A DNA stretch of 64,000 nt, from NCBI GenBank assembly GCA_031655335.1, contig CP134226.1:62001-126000 (forward strand), read 5' to 3'. Position numbers and translations under genes: made by a program. This stretch comes from Thalassospiraceae bacterium LMO-SO8 (lineage in GTDB: Bacteria; Pseudomonadota; Alphaproteobacteria; Rhodospirillales; Casp-alpha2). Under the pieces are notes generated by a model, which worked only from the letters and a program-made list of their open reading frames with translations, searched no databases and was not told the origin of the DNA. Positions 36,201-44,311 of this stretch are shown here, one piece after another. Numbering within the stretch: position 1 is the first letter of the stretch; the number at the start of each line of letters is the position of its first letter.

Positions 36201-36444
36201 TCATCTTCTTGACCCCGTCGATGCCGCGCATTTCCTTTTCCATGGGGCGGATCAGAAGGCGTTCGGCGTCCTCGGGCGAAATACCCTCGTGGGTGATCGA
36301 CACGTAGATGATGGGGATGTTGATGTCAGGATCGGCTTCCTTGGGGATTTCCACGTAGGCGACCGTACCCGCGACCAGGATCAGCACCAGGGTCAGGAGC
36401 ACCGTGCGCGCATGGCCGAGCGCCGCGTCGATCAACGCATTCAT
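33268..36444 (-). CDS. RND efflux transporter, inner-membrane pump
   Basis: The 1058-residue protein has the RND layout: a first helix, a large periplasmic loop, helices 2-6, and the same again. It exports hydrophobic compounds or metals with an adaptor and an outer-membrane channel. In helix 4 the proton-relay region reads VGMLVDGAIVV, with one Asp where AcrB has two. In helix 10 it reads VVNNNIVLID, with Asn where AcrB has the relay Lys. Both variants occur in non-AcrB HAE-type pumps. The ATG overlaps the adaptor gene's stop. No outer-membrane channel gene is nearby. The substrate is not readable. Confidence 0.93.
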   Translation of the reverse strand: MNALIDAALGHARTVLLTLVLILVAGTVAYVEIPKEADPDINIPIIYVSITHEGISPEDAERLLIRPMEKEMRGIDGVKKMTAKGYEGGANVTLEFEAGFNADQALTDVREKVDLAKPELPDDTDEPSVNEVNFSLFPVIAVTLSGDVPERLLLKLARDLRDKIEAVSAVLSAQIAGDREELLEILIDPIKLESYNLSPVDTVQLVEASNKLVAAGAQDTGQGRFSLKVPGLFETLTDIVSMPVAFKGDAVVTFGDIGEVRRGFKDPEGFARIHGERAIVLEVVKRTGENIIDTIEAVRQVVAQEQAGWPEEVRRAVTVDFIQDKSIQIRTMLLDLQNNVTSAILLVMVVVVAALGLRSAGLVGLAIPGSFLTAILVLSAMGLTVNIVVLFSLILAVGMLVDGAIVVTEYADRKMTEGAPPKLAYGLAAKRMAWPITASTATTLAAFLPLLFWPGVVGEFMKFLPITLLMTLAASLLMALIFVPTLGAVFGRAGGTGDAETAKRLAAVSEDEDNEGTGSLEGVGGLTGMYLMVLRGALSHPVKVLAGSVLLLIVVQVGYAKFGHGVEFFPDVEPELAQLQVRARGNLSAWEQDKLMREVEDRILDMREFKSIYTRTGKNQQSQEAEDIIGTITLEFAEWTTRRTADEILNDVEKRTHDLAGIHVDRRKQEKGPPVGKPVNVELTSRLPELLPAAVQKVLEGINAIGGLINVEDGRQLPGIDWEVQVDRAQAAKFGANVQLIGRMVQTVTTGINVGEYRPDDSDDEIDIRVRYPAEFRTLEQLYAIKVNTANGPVPIRNFVTITPKPKIGTLSRSDGKRVLAVKADVAPGVQAAEKLAALKVWIAQANLDPNIGVDFKGEDEEQAKAEAFLSKAFSAALFIMAIILVTQFNSFYSAFLILSAVIMSTIGVFIGLMVTAQPFGIVMTGIGVIALAGIVVNNNIVLIDTFDRLAKTATDMKEAILRTGAQRLRPVLLTSVTTVLGLMPMVLGMNIDFVNHAVTVGAPSTQWWRSLATAIVFGLAFATVLTLIVTPAALMVRANFQAWRAGRRAGNQPQAAE

Positions 36445-37607
36445 GACGCGGGGCCGCCCTTGCCCGCCGTCAGGGAGCTTTCCTCGACCGGCTGGACAAG
36501 CTGTCCTTCACTGACGAATTCCTGGCCCACGGTGATCAACCTCACCGTGTCCGGCAGGCCGCCCAACCAGATGCCGTCGGGCGTATGGGCGATGATGCGG
36601 ACCTTCGAGAAACGGACGCGGTCGGTTTCGTCCACGTATTTGACGCCGATCTCGCCGGCGTCGTTGAGGGTCAGCACCGCGGCCGACACCTTATGCGCCT
36701 TTTCCCGCCCCGCCTGGAACAAGACCTCCATGGTCTGACCATCGCGTAGGACATGGTCCGGGTTTTCCAGCCAGGCATCGACCCGAAAGGTGCGCGTCGC
36801 CTCGTCGGCGCGCTGCGCGACATAGCGGATCGACCCGGCGAAGTCCTGACCCTGCACCGTGCGGGCGATGGCGGTGTCGCCGGCCTTCAGGTTCGGGACG
36901 TCCCGCTCCGACACCTGCGCGACGACGCGGATGGGATCGGGATTGATCATGACCACGATCTTGTCGCCGGATTTCAGGTAGTCCCCGACATTGATGGGCA
37001 AGGTTTCCAGGTAGCCCGAAATCGGCGCGCGCACGGTCGTGCGCTCGACATCCAGCTTGATGGCGGCCAATTCAGCCTTGGCCTGCGCCAGTTCCGATTC
37101 CTCCTGAGCCAGCTTGACCTCGGACTGGAAGCCCTTCTTGGTCAACTTCTTGGCGGCCTCGAAGCCGATCCGCTCGTAAACCAGGCGGGCTTCGGCTTCG
37201 CGCAATTTCGCCTCGCGATCATCCATGGCCAGTTTCAGGATCACGTCACCCTTTTCCAGCCAAGCCCCCTTGGACGCCGCGATCTCGACGATGCGGCCCG
37301 TTGTCTCGGCCGTCACCTCGGCGTCGAGGATAACGTCCGTGCGTCCGGTGACGATGGTTTCACGCACGCGGTCCAATGCGTCCATCCGCCGCACACGGAC
37401 CATGGCCAATGCCCTTTCAGGGCGGCCGGCGCCTGCTGTGGCCTTGTCGTCACCCGCGGTTCCGGCCGCCGGTTCGGCGGCGGGGTCGGCGGCGGTGAAG
37501 CCGTAATGGCGCTTCGCCTGTTCCAGATCGCCGGAGAAAATCCATGCGATGGCAACCAGGGCAAGAACCGTGGCCGCGGCATAAGATGGTTTGATGGGCA
37601 GTTTCAT
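36441..37607 (-). CDS. RND efflux adaptor (membrane fusion protein)
   Basis: The 388-residue periplasmic adaptor has an N-terminal membrane anchor (about 8-25) and a low-complexity Ala/Pro stretch. The lipoyl half-motifs are around ETTGRIVEIAASKGAWLEKGD and RAPISGYLETLPINVGDYL. A coiled-coil hairpin (about 130-190, ELAQAKAELAAIKL) lies between them, and beta-barrel and membrane-proximal domains follow. It joins the pump to an outer-membrane channel. It overlaps the pump gene by four bases and follows the PadR gene by 10 bases, giving a three-gene operon. Confidence 0.92.
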   Translation of the reverse strand: MKLPIKPSYAAATVLALVAIAWIFSGDLEQAKRHYGFTAADPAAEPAAGTAGDDKATAGAGRPERALAMVRVRRMDALDRVRETIVTGRTDVILDAEVTAETTGRIVEIAASKGAWLEKGDVILKLAMDDREAKLREAEARLVYERIGFEAAKKLTKKGFQSEVKLAQEESELAQAKAELAAIKLDVERTTVRAPISGYLETLPINVGDYLKSGDKIVVMINPDPIRVVAQVSERDVPNLKAGDTAIARTVQGQDFAGSIRYVAQRADEATRTFRVDAWLENPDHVLRDGQTMEVLFQAGREKAHKVSAAVLTLNDAGEIGVKYVDETDRVRFSKVRIIAHTPDGIWLGGLPDTVRLITVGQEFVSEGQLVQPVEESSLTAGKGGPAS

Positions 37608-37617
37608 GAAGGTATCC

Positions 37618-38157
37618 CTATTCCGCCGCGTCGGCCTTGCCGGACCCTGCGTTCAAAAGCAGATCCCGGTTTTCGGTCATATAGGTGACCATCGCCTGAT
37701 AGAACGCCAGCCCCAGGCCGCGCACGAACAGTCTGCCCTCGGGCACGCCCTCGGGGTCCAGTCCCTGCATGGTCTGGACCCTCGCGCGATAGAACCCGAG
37801 GTAGTCGTCATAGACCGCGCGCAGGTGATCGGGGTCCAGGAATTCGGCGAAGAACATCAGGAACGCCGCGTCAGACCGGATTTTGTCTGGCATGGGTTCC
37901 CGCGCCAGCGATTGCCGGAACACCGCGCGCCCGGCCGGGGTCGCCGCATAGACTTTCTTGTCCGGATGGCCTTCGCCGGGCGTGTCGGTCACCGCGATCA
38001 AGCCTTCCTCGGACAGTTTCGCCAGGGCCGGATAAATGGACCCGTAGCCGACGTCCTGGAAGTGAGCGAAGGGCCCTTCTTCGAACATCTTTCGGATTTC
38101 ATAGCCCGAGGCGTCGCCCATCACGAGCACGCCCAGGCAAAGGGTTCTAGCGTCCAT
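37618..38157 (-). CDS. PadR-family transcriptional regulator
   Basis: The 179-residue product has the PadR winged helix at the N-terminus: CLGVLVMGDASGYEIRKMFE, then GSIYPALAKLSEEGLI and a wing ending KKVYAATPAGRAVF. The C-terminal half is a longer helical dimerisation domain, as in the larger PadR class. It is the first gene of the regulator-adaptor-pump operon, so it probably represses the operon and releases it on ligand binding. The ATG at 38157 starts the conserved helix directly; an ATG at 38229 would add 24 residues without family character. Confidence 0.9.
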   Translation of the reverse strand: MDARTLCLGVLVMGDASGYEIRKMFEEGPFAHFQDVGYGSIYPALAKLSEEGLIAVTDTPGEGHPDKKVYAATPAGRAVFRQSLAREPMPDKIRSDAAFLMFFAEFLDPDHLRAVYDDYLGFYRARVQTMQGLDPEGVPEGRLFVRGLGLAFYQAMVTYMTENRDLLLNAGSGKADAAE

Positions 38158-38220
38158 GTTCCCGAAGCAAAGCCTGCGCGGCCCGCCCAATTCTGTCCAA
38201 GGTGAATGTGACGCGGAAAC

Positions 38221-38259
38221 TACATGCAATTTTGTATTGTATCAAGCCGATATATTGAT
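38221..38259. promoter_or_regulatory. Candidate operator upstream of the PadR-efflux operon
   Basis: Two short inverted repeats lie in the AT-rich intergenic region: TACA (38221-38224) with TGTA (38238-38241), and ATCAA (38241-38245) with TTGAT (38255-38259). PadR proteins usually bind repeats of this kind in front of their own gene. The arms are short, so this is a suggestion only. Confidence 0.3.
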
Positions 38260-38381
38260 GACGGATCACGATGACAACGGATCGGGCGGATAGGTGGTGT
38301 GAGCATCCAATTATTGCGATTAATTATCATTTGCAATAATAACACTCCATACATCCAAAAAAACCCGCCCAAGGACCCACC

Positions 38382-38768
38382 ATGTCGCCCGTCGTCACCG
38401 TCCTCCTGATCGTTTCCTGTGACCCCAGCCTGCTCTACTGTTCGTCGGTCGAACCCTGGCACCGGACGTGGGCATCGACGGAAGACTGCCGCGCCGACCG
38501 GCCTGCCATCCGCCGCAAAGTGGCGCGCGATGCCGGGCCCGACAGGGTCGTGATGGCGCAATGCCGATTATATTTGGAAGAACGCCCGAGGGACGAAAAG
38601 ACGCCCCCCGCGGATCTCTGGGTCGCGGACAGCGCGCCGCCGCCCGCCTATGCCTTGCCGTCCAGCGCCGCCAGGCTTTCGGCCCAGGGCGGATTCTTGA
38701 CGAAACGTTCGACCAGCCAGTCGATGAAGGCCCTGACCTTGGGTGCCTGGTGGCGGCCCGGGGGATAG
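38382..38768 (+). CDS. Small exported Cys-containing protein, doubtful 3' end
   Basis: The first 80 codons look real. AAGGACCCACC precedes the ATG, a short hydrophobic start follows (SPVVTVLLIVS), and cysteines are spaced at about residues 13, 20, 36 and 61. The last 40 codons overlap the 3' end of the convergent LysR gene and read as its reverse strand. The gene may therefore be longer than useful, or its C-terminus unconserved. It resembles small periplasmic Cys proteins of alphaproteobacteria in kind; I assign no function. Confidence 0.4.
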   Translation: MSPVVTVLLIVSCDPSLLYCSSVEPWHRTWASTEDCRADRPAIRRKVARDAGPDRVVMAQCRLYLEERPRDEKTPPADLWVADSAPPPAYALPSSAARLSAQGGFLTKRSTSQSMKALTLGAWWRPGG

Positions 38769-39580
38769 ACGGCGAACACGCTGCGGCCTTCCTCGGTCTC
38801 GTATTCCTGCAACACGGGGATCAGGCGGCCGTCGCGCAGCGCTTCCCAGGTCAGGAACTGGGCCGCACGGATCAGGCCGACCCCGGCAATCGCCGCGTCG
38901 TACAGCAGCGAAGCGTCGTTGACCATCAAGGACCCGTTCACGTCCATGATGCGCGGGCCGTCGGCGCTTTTGAATTCCCAGCGGTTGATGGAGGTTTCGA
39001 AGCTGACGCGCAGGCAGTTGTGATGAACAAGGTCGTCGGGCGTCTGCGGGATGCCGTGGCGCTCGAAATAGGCCGGGGCGCCGGCAACGACCCGTTTGAC
39101 CGCCGTCAGGCGCCGGGCGATCAGCGAGGAATCGGTCAACGTGCCGATGCGCAGGCCCACATCCACGCCTTCGCCGACAAGATCGACCATGCTGTCCGAA
39201 GTGATGAACTGAACCTGAAGTTCGGGATAGGCCTCGATGAACTCGTGCAGGTGCGGGATCACCGCATAGCGGCCGAAGGCGGTTGATGAATTGACCTTCA
39301 ACACTCCGCGCGGTTCCGCATGCAATTCGCGCACGGCCAGTTCCGCCGCCTCGATTTCCTCCAGGATGGTCACCGCGCGTTCATAATAGGTGCGGCCTTC
39401 CTCGGTCAGGCTGATCGACCGCGTGGTGCGGTTCAGAAGCCGCGCGCCCAGACGGTCTTCGAGCCGCCCGATCAGCTTGCTCACCGCCGACGGCGTGATG
39501 CCCAGATCGCGGGCCGCGGCGGAAAAACCCCCACCGTTTACCGCGCGGACAAACACCGCCATTTCACTGTCCCGGTCCAT
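38648..39580 (-). CDS. LysR-family transcriptional regulator
   Basis: The 310-residue product has the LysR winged helix at the N-terminus (about 1-65; FSAAARDLGITPSAVSKLIGRLEDRLG) and a substrate-binding domain. RTTRSISLTEEG and the VDLVGEGVDVGLRIG segment mark the subgroup near AaeR/DhcR-like regulators. The start at 39580 follows GGGAGGCGAT; an ATG at 39601 is less well placed. It is divergent from the 61-residue gene at 39727, and two perfect palindromes lie between them, so that gene is its likely target besides itself. Confidence 0.93.
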   Translation of the reverse strand: MDRDSEMAVFVRAVNGGGFSAAARDLGITPSAVSKLIGRLEDRLGARLLNRTTRSISLTEEGRTYYERAVTILEEIEAAELAVRELHAEPRGVLKVNSSTAFGRYAVIPHLHEFIEAYPELQVQFITSDSMVDLVGEGVDVGLRIGTLTDSSLIARRLTAVKRVVAGAPAYFERHGIPQTPDDLVHHNCLRVSFETSINRWEFKSADGPRIMDVNGSLMVNDASLLYDAAIAGVGLIRAAQFLTWEALRDGRLIPVLQEYETEEGRSVFAVYPPGRHQAPKVRAFIDWLVERFVKNPPWAESLAALDGKA

Positions 39581-39605
39581 ATCGCCTCCCCAACCGCTCA
39601 TTTAG

Positions 39606-39646
39606 TGAAATAATTTCATAAATCATAATCTGCCTTTCCAGATTAT
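39606..39646. promoter_or_regulatory. Two perfect palindromes between LysR gene and short gene
   Basis: TGAAATAATTTCA (39606-39618) is a palindrome about its central A. ATAATCTG (39625-39632) and CAGATTAT (39639-39646) are perfect inverted repeats around six bases, with the dyad size expected for a LysR binding site. Both lie within 70 bases of the LysR start codon in an AT-rich stretch. The role as operator is inferred. Confidence 0.55.
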
Positions 39647-39726
39647 CAATCAAAACCGCAATGGTTAGGCTTCCCTCAACAACCGGCGGCCTGCCCTCCG
39701 CCGAAGCCGATTTGAGGAGAAAGACC

Positions 39727-39912
39727 ATGCCGATGACACCGCTTGACCTGAGAAACGCCATCCCGCACGCGGAGATCGAAGCCGGCGTGCGCCGGGGCCG
39801 GCAGCTGCGGGCCGAAGCCATCCGCGACGTGATCGGTCGGATATTCCGTCATTCACCTCTTGGCGAACGCCATGCCCGCACCCCTCAGGGCGGCGTTCCC
39901 ACTCCCTGCTGA
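39727..39912 (+). CDS. 61-residue Arg-rich peptide, DUF1127-like
   Basis: GAGGAGAAAGACC precedes the ATG, an excellent ribosome site. The peptide has an amphipathic, Arg-rich helix (GVRRGRQLRAEAIRDVIGRIFRH, positions about 21-43, shown here in two parts: GVRRGRQLRAEA and IRDVIGRIFRH) and an unstructured tail. Such short Arg-rich helices occur in the DUF1127-type and related small proteins of alphaproteobacteria, which are often regulatory or RNA-linked. The VIGRIFR motif is shared with the 45518 peptide (VIGRLFK). The gene has its own terminator (40034-40064). Confidence 0.65.
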   Translation: MPMTPLDLRNAIPHAEIEAGVRRGRQLRAEAIRDVIGRIFRHSPLGERHARTPQGGVPTPC

Positions 39913-40033
39913 AGCCTCTCCTTGCCGCCCGGTCGCCGGCGGCACCCCTCCCCTCGCCGGCCAGCCCCCTTGCCGGCAACGTGGGGTGAAACGGCGCCAT
40001 CTCCCTACTTGTGGAGTAGATAGGCAAACTGCC

Positions 40034-40064
40034 GGGCGGCCCTTATAGGGCCGCCCTCTTTTTT
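40034..40064 (+). terminator. Rho-independent terminator of the 61-residue peptide gene
   Basis: GGGCGGCCC and GGGCCGCCC form a perfect 9-bp stem with a TTATA loop, followed by TCTTTTTT. It ends the transcript of the short gene at 39727 before the SLC13 transporter gene, which therefore needs its own promoter in about 40065-40135. Confidence 0.88.
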
Positions 40065-40135
40065 GCGCCCTTTCAATTTGCCCGGCGGCACCGCACACTC
40101 GGCAGGGATATGCGGCGACAACCGAGTGACGTTTA

Positions 40136-41920
40136 ATGACCTTTGACCAGATCGCCATTATCGGGCTGATCGCGGCGGCGCTGGCGTTGTTCGTCTGGGA
40201 CCGCTGGCGCTACGACGTGGTCGCCTTCAGCGTGCTGCTGGCGGCGGTCATCCTGGGACTGGTGCCCGCGCGCGAGGCTTTTTCCGGGTTCGGCCATCCG
40301 GCGACCATCACCGTCGCGGCGATCCTGATTCTCAGCCACACGCTCGCGCGCACGGGGGCATCGGAAATCCTGGCCCGCATCATTGAACGCTCGGCCACGG
40401 GCATGGCGCGGCATATCGCCGTGCTGTCGGGCCTGGGGGCGCTGATGTCGTCGGTCATGAACAACGTGGCGGCGCTGGGGCTGCTCATGCCGCCGGCGAT
40501 CCAGACGACGCTGAAGACCAAATACCACGCGGGGGCGGTGCTCATGCCCCTGTCGTTCGCGACCATTCTGGGCGGATTGATCACCCTGCTGGGCACGCCG
40601 CCCAACATCATCATCGCCGCCTTCCGCGGCAAGGTGACGGGCGAACCCTTCGCCATGTTCGATTTCACGCCCGTGGGCCTGCTGGTCGCCGGGATCGGGG
40701 TCGGGTTCCTCGCGGTTTCGGCGCGCTTCCTGATTCCCAAACGCCGCCTGCTGCAAGACGCGACCCGCGACCATATGGGCATCGACAAGTTCGTAACCGA
40801 GGCGACGGTGGTCAAGGACACGGACGCCGTCGGCATGACGCGGGGCGAATTGCGCATGCTGGCGACGGATTGCGACGTGCTGATCGTCAACATCATCCGG
40901 CGCGGCCGGCGCATGACCAGGCTGCCGCAGGGCGACGGGCTGAAGGTCGGCGACAAGCTCCTTCTGGAGTCCTCGTCCGAGGGATTGGACCGCCTGACCA
41001 CGGCCATGGACCTGAAGGTCGGGACCATGAAGGGCAGCAAGTCGGAAAACATGATCGACGAGGATCTGGACCTGGTCGAAGCCGTCGTGCACCCGGGATC
41101 GCGCATGATCGGGCGCGAGCTTCTGTCGCTCCGCCTGCATTCGCGTTACGACACCGACATCCTGGCCGTGTCGCGCCAGGGCCGGGCATTCCGCGGCCGC
41201 ATGGGAAATTTCAAGTTCCGCCCCGGCGATCTGGTGCTGTTCTACGGACCGCGCGACCACATGCCCGACCTGATGGCCCGCATGGGATGCCTGACCTTGC
41301 AGGAACGGGTTCAGTTCGGCGAGGCAAGCCACCGCCACGCCCGCATGGCCATCGCCATCTTCGCCGTCGCCGTGGCGCTGGCGAGCTTCAACATCCTGCC
41401 GATCACGATTGCCCTCGGGCTCGCTGCCGTGGCCATGGTGGTACTCAACATCCTGCCCATGCGCGAAATCTACGACGGCATCGACTGGCCCGTGGTCGTG
41501 TTGATCGGCGCCCTGATCCCCGTGGGCGACGCCTTCGACGCCACGGGCACCACGGGCCTGATCGCCCAGGGCATCCTCGACAGCCCCCTGCCGCTTAACC
41601 CGCTGGCCGTGCTGACCCTGCTGATGGTGGTGACCATGGCGCTCTCGGCGGTGCTCAACAACGCCGCCACGGCGGTCATCATGGGCCCCGTCGCGATCAC
41701 CCTGTCGCAACGCCTCGGCGTCGATCCCGATCCCATGCTGATGGGCGTCGCGGTCGCCGCCAGCTGCGCCTTCGTCACGCCCATCGGACATCAGAACAAC
41801 GCCCTGGTCATGGGCCCCGGCGGCTACGCCTTCGGCGACTATTGGCGATTGGGCCTGCCGTTGCAGGGCGTGGTGCTGGTCGTCGCCGTGCCGGCGATCC
41901 TATTGTTCTGGCCGTTCTGA
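40136..41920 (+). CDS. SLC13-family transporter with two TrkA-C domains
   Basis: The 594-residue inner-membrane protein has two blocks of membrane helices (about 1-195 and 400-594) split by a cytoplasmic insert with two TrkA-C (RCK-C) domains (about 215-385). The SLC13 signatures are present: MSSVMNNVAALGLLMPPAI in the first half, with LGTPPNIIIAAF, and VLNNAATAVIMGPVAI in the second, with ASCAFVTPIGHQNNALV. The family moves anions such as sulfate or dicarboxylates with sodium; the RCK domains add nucleotide control. The ion here is unknown. It converges on the SHMT-like gene. Confidence 0.9.
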   Translation: MTFDQIAIIGLIAAALALFVWDRWRYDVVAFSVLLAAVILGLVPAREAFSGFGHPATITVAAILILSHTLARTGASEILARIIERSATGMARHIAVLSGLGALMSSVMNNVAALGLLMPPAIQTTLKTKYHAGAVLMPLSFATILGGLITLLGTPPNIIIAAFRGKVTGEPFAMFDFTPVGLLVAGIGVGFLAVSARFLIPKRRLLQDATRDHMGIDKFVTEATVVKDTDAVGMTRGELRMLATDCDVLIVNIIRRGRRMTRLPQGDGLKVGDKLLLESSSEGLDRLTTAMDLKVGTMKGSKSENMIDEDLDLVEAVVHPGSRMIGRELLSLRLHSRYDTDILAVSRQGRAFRGRMGNFKFRPGDLVLFYGPRDHMPDLMARMGCLTLQERVQFGEASHRHARMAIAIFAVAVALASFNILPITIALGLAAVAMVVLNILPMREIYDGIDWPVVVLIGALIPVGDAFDATGTTGLIAQGILDSPLPLNPLAVLTLLMVVTMALSAVLNNAATAVIMGPVAITLSQRLGVDPDPMLMGVAVAASCAFVTPIGHQNNALVMGPGGYAFGDYWRLGLPLQGVVLVVAVPAILLFWPF

Positions 41921-41933
41921 CCGCGGAAACCGG

Positions 41934-43256
41934 CTAGGCTCTGACGAAACACAATCCATCGAAAGTTTCCCGCCATTCGCGGACTTCCGCAGCCATGGCG
42001 TCCGGATCGTTGGCGGCAAGGGCCCGGGCGATCAGCTTGCCCAGGCGCGGCATATCCGCCGCCGTCATGCCCCGGCGCACCAGTTCCGGCGTGCCGATGC
42101 GCAGGCCGTTCAGGTCGCCCGCGACCGGATCGACGGGAAGACCGATGCCGCAGGCGAGAAAGCCCGCCCGGCGCAGTTTCTGGGCCGCCGCCTGCCCGCC
42201 GCCGTAAGGGGCGGCCAGGACCGCGAACTGGTGCGAGGTCGTGAAGCCTTGATCTTTCGCGAACAACGCCACGCCCTCGGCGTCCAGGGCCGATGCCAGG
42301 GCACGGGACGTCGCCACCATCTCGTCCGCATAGGCCCGGCCGTATTCCCGCCAATCGAGCAGCGTGATCGCCAGCGCCGCCGACTTGGCCGCGTCGAAGT
42401 TGGCGGTCATCCCGGGAAAGGCGATGGCGTCGAGGCGTTGGGCGAGTTCCCTGTCGTTGGTCACGACCAGGCCGCCCGCGGGTCCCCCTAAGCTTTTGTA
42501 GGTGCTCATGGTCATCAGATGCGCACCCTGGGCCAGCGGGTCCGGCCAGGCGCCGCCCGCGACCATGCCGCAGAGATGCGCCGCGTCGAACAGCACCTTG
42601 GCCCCGACCGCGTCGGCGATGGCGCGGATCTCGGCCACGGGATGGGGGAACAGGTTGAGGCTGCCGCCGATGGTGATCAGCCTGGGCCGCACGTCCTGCG
42701 CCAATTTACGCAGGGCGTCGAGATCGACCGTATAACCCGACGCATCGACCGGGGCCGCGTGGGTCGTGAGCCCGAACAGCCCGGCGCAGCCCGCCGCGTG
42801 ATGGGTGACATGGCCGCCGATTTCGGACGACGGCGCGATGATCGCGTCGCCCGGCCGGCAGGTCGCCATGAAGGCGTAGAGGTTGGCCAGGGCGCCCGAA
42901 GCGACACGGATTTCCGCGAAGCCCGCACGGAAGATTTCGGCGGCCAGTTCGGCGGCGATGACCTCGATCTCCTCGATCGCCTCCAACCCCATTTCGTACT
43001 TGACCCCCGGATAGCCCAGCGACGGGCGCGCGCCCAGGCCGGATGCCAACGCAGCCTCCGCCTTGGGGTTCATCACGTTGGTCGCCGGGTTCAGGTTGAA
43101 GCACTCGGCGTCGTGGATGTCTCGGTTGCGGGCGATCAGCGCGTCGATGCGGGCGGCGACCGCATCGGTGCCGTCCGCCGCCGTGGCCTCGGCGATCCGT
43201 TGGACCAGGGCCTCGCTCTCGCCCGGCACCCAGCCACGGGGCGTCAGGTTGGTCAT
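41934..43256 (-). CDS. SHMT-like PLP-dependent enzyme
   Basis: The 440-residue product belongs to the serine hydroxymethyltransferase fold. ECFNLNPATNVMNP, SLGYPGVKYEMGLEAIEEIE and VRVASGALANLYAF-like segments match that family, and the PLP Asp/His are in VLFDAAHLCG (Asp224, His227). The PLP lysine is Lys254 in MSTYKSLGGPAGG, where true GlyA has TTTHKTLRGPRGG. Other GlyA residues for folate are not obvious. It is probably a paralogue acting on a different beta-hydroxy amino acid. It follows the D-2-hydroxyacid dehydrogenase gene by 27 bases. Confidence 0.85.
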   Translation of the reverse strand: MTNLTPRGWVPGESEALVQRIAEATAADGTDAVAARIDALIARNRDIHDAECFNLNPATNVMNPKAEAALASGLGARPSLGYPGVKYEMGLEAIEEIEVIAAELAAEIFRAGFAEIRVASGALANLYAFMATCRPGDAIIAPSSEIGGHVTHHAAGCAGLFGLTTHAAPVDASGYTVDLDALRKLAQDVRPRLITIGGSLNLFPHPVAEIRAIADAVGAKVLFDAAHLCGMVAGGAWPDPLAQGAHLMTMSTYKSLGGPAGGLVVTNDRELAQRLDAIAFPGMTANFDAAKSAALAITLLDWREYGRAYADEMVATSRALASALDAEGVALFAKDQGFTTSHQFAVLAAPYGGGQAAAQKLRRAGFLACGIGLPVDPVAGDLNGLRIGTPELVRRGMTAADMPRLGKLIARALAANDPDAMAAEVREWRETFDGLCFVRA

Positions 43257-43283
43257 CGCACTGTCTCCTTGCCGCCGGTCGGC

Positions 43284-44258
43284 TTATCCCTTGAGAACCT
43301 CGGGATTAATGACGTTGATGGGGCTGCCTTTTTCGAAGGCCACGATCTGGTCGAAAATGTCGGTGAAGTGGATTTCCCATTCGTCGACGGTGACGTAGCC
43401 GATATGCGGCGTGCAGGTCACGTTGGGCATGTCGACCAGGGGCTCCGAGCCCTTGGTCACCGGCTCGTGGTCGAACACGTCGACCGCCGCCATGCCGGGG
43501 CGCCCGGTCTTCAAGGCCGCCGCCAGCGCCCCCGGCTGGATCAGGCCCGCGCGCGACGTGTTGACCAGAAGCGCCGTGGGTTTCATCAGTTCCAGGTCCG
43601 CCTGGCTGACGATGCCCTGGGTCGCGTCCTTGAGGCGCATGTGCAGGCTGAGGATGTCGCAGTCGCGGAAGAAGTCTTCCTTGCTGGCGGCGACGTCGCA
43701 GCCCTCGGCGCGGGCGGCCTCGCGCGACGCTTCGCGCGCCCACACCAGGATGCGCATGCCGAAGGCGCGGCCGACCTCGGCGACGGCGCGGGAAATGCGC
43801 CCGTAGCCGTAGAGCCCCAGCGTCTTGCCGCGCAGGGAATGGCCCATGCCCATCTGCCAGGTACCGGCCTGGAGCGAGGCCATCTGCTGCGGAATTTGCC
43901 GCATGGCGGCCAGGATCAAGGCCCAGGTCAGCTCCGACGTGGCGTAGCTGGGCGTGCCTTCGTGCTGCGCCGAACACACGACGACGCCCCGCGCCGTGCA
44001 GGTATCCACGTCGATATGCGGCCACACGCTGCGCTGGCTGATCAGTTTCAGGTTAGGCAGGCGTTCCAGAAGCGGCGTGCGTATCTTGGTGCGCTCGCGG
44101 ATCAGGACAAGAACTTCCGTATCCTTCAGACGCTCGGCCAGGCCGTCCGTGTCCTGGACATGGTCGTTCCAAATGGTGACGTCGTGGCCGGCGATCTTCT
44201 GAAAGCAGGGCAGGCCGCGGATGACGTCGAAATAGTCGTCGAGAATGGTGATTTTCAT
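43284..44258 (-). CDS. D-2-hydroxyacid dehydrogenase
   Basis: The 324-residue cytoplasmic enzyme has the D-2-hydroxyacid dehydrogenase layout. The Rossmann motif is GLYGYGRI (148-155). The catalytic Arg is in [10 protein letters not shown] and the His in TPHIGYV; the acidic partner is in the AVDVFDHEP segment. It reduces a 2-keto acid, or oxidises a D-2-hydroxy acid, with NAD(P). The ATG at 44258 starts the first strand (MKITILDDY) after GGAGACCGGATTCC; a longer upstream frame overlaps the LysR gene and is not used. With the SHMT-like gene downstream it forms a two-enzyme unit. Confidence 0.9.
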   Translation of the reverse strand: MKITILDDYFDVIRGLPCFQKIAGHDVTIWNDHVQDTDGLAERLKDTEVLVLIRERTKIRTPLLERLPNLKLISQRSVWPHIDVDTCTARGVVVCSAQHEGTPSYATSELTWALILAAMRQIPQQMASLQAGTWQMGMGHSLRGKTLGLYGYGRISRAVAEVGRAFGMRILVWAREASREAARAEGCDVAASKEDFFRDCDILSLHMRLKDATQGIVSQADLELMKPTALLVNTSRAGLIQPGALAAALKTGRPGMAAVDVFDHEPVTKGSEPLVDMPNVTCTPHIGYVTVDEWEIHFTDIFDQIVAFEKGSPINVINPEVLKG

Positions 44259-44311
44259 GGAATCCGGTCTCCGCTCGAAGCCCCCCCTTCGGGTTACATC
44301 AGGTGCCAGGC

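Noticed and set aside
40133-41791. 552-codon minus-strand frame opposite the SLC13 gene
   Set aside because: Shadow frame of a recognised transporter gene.
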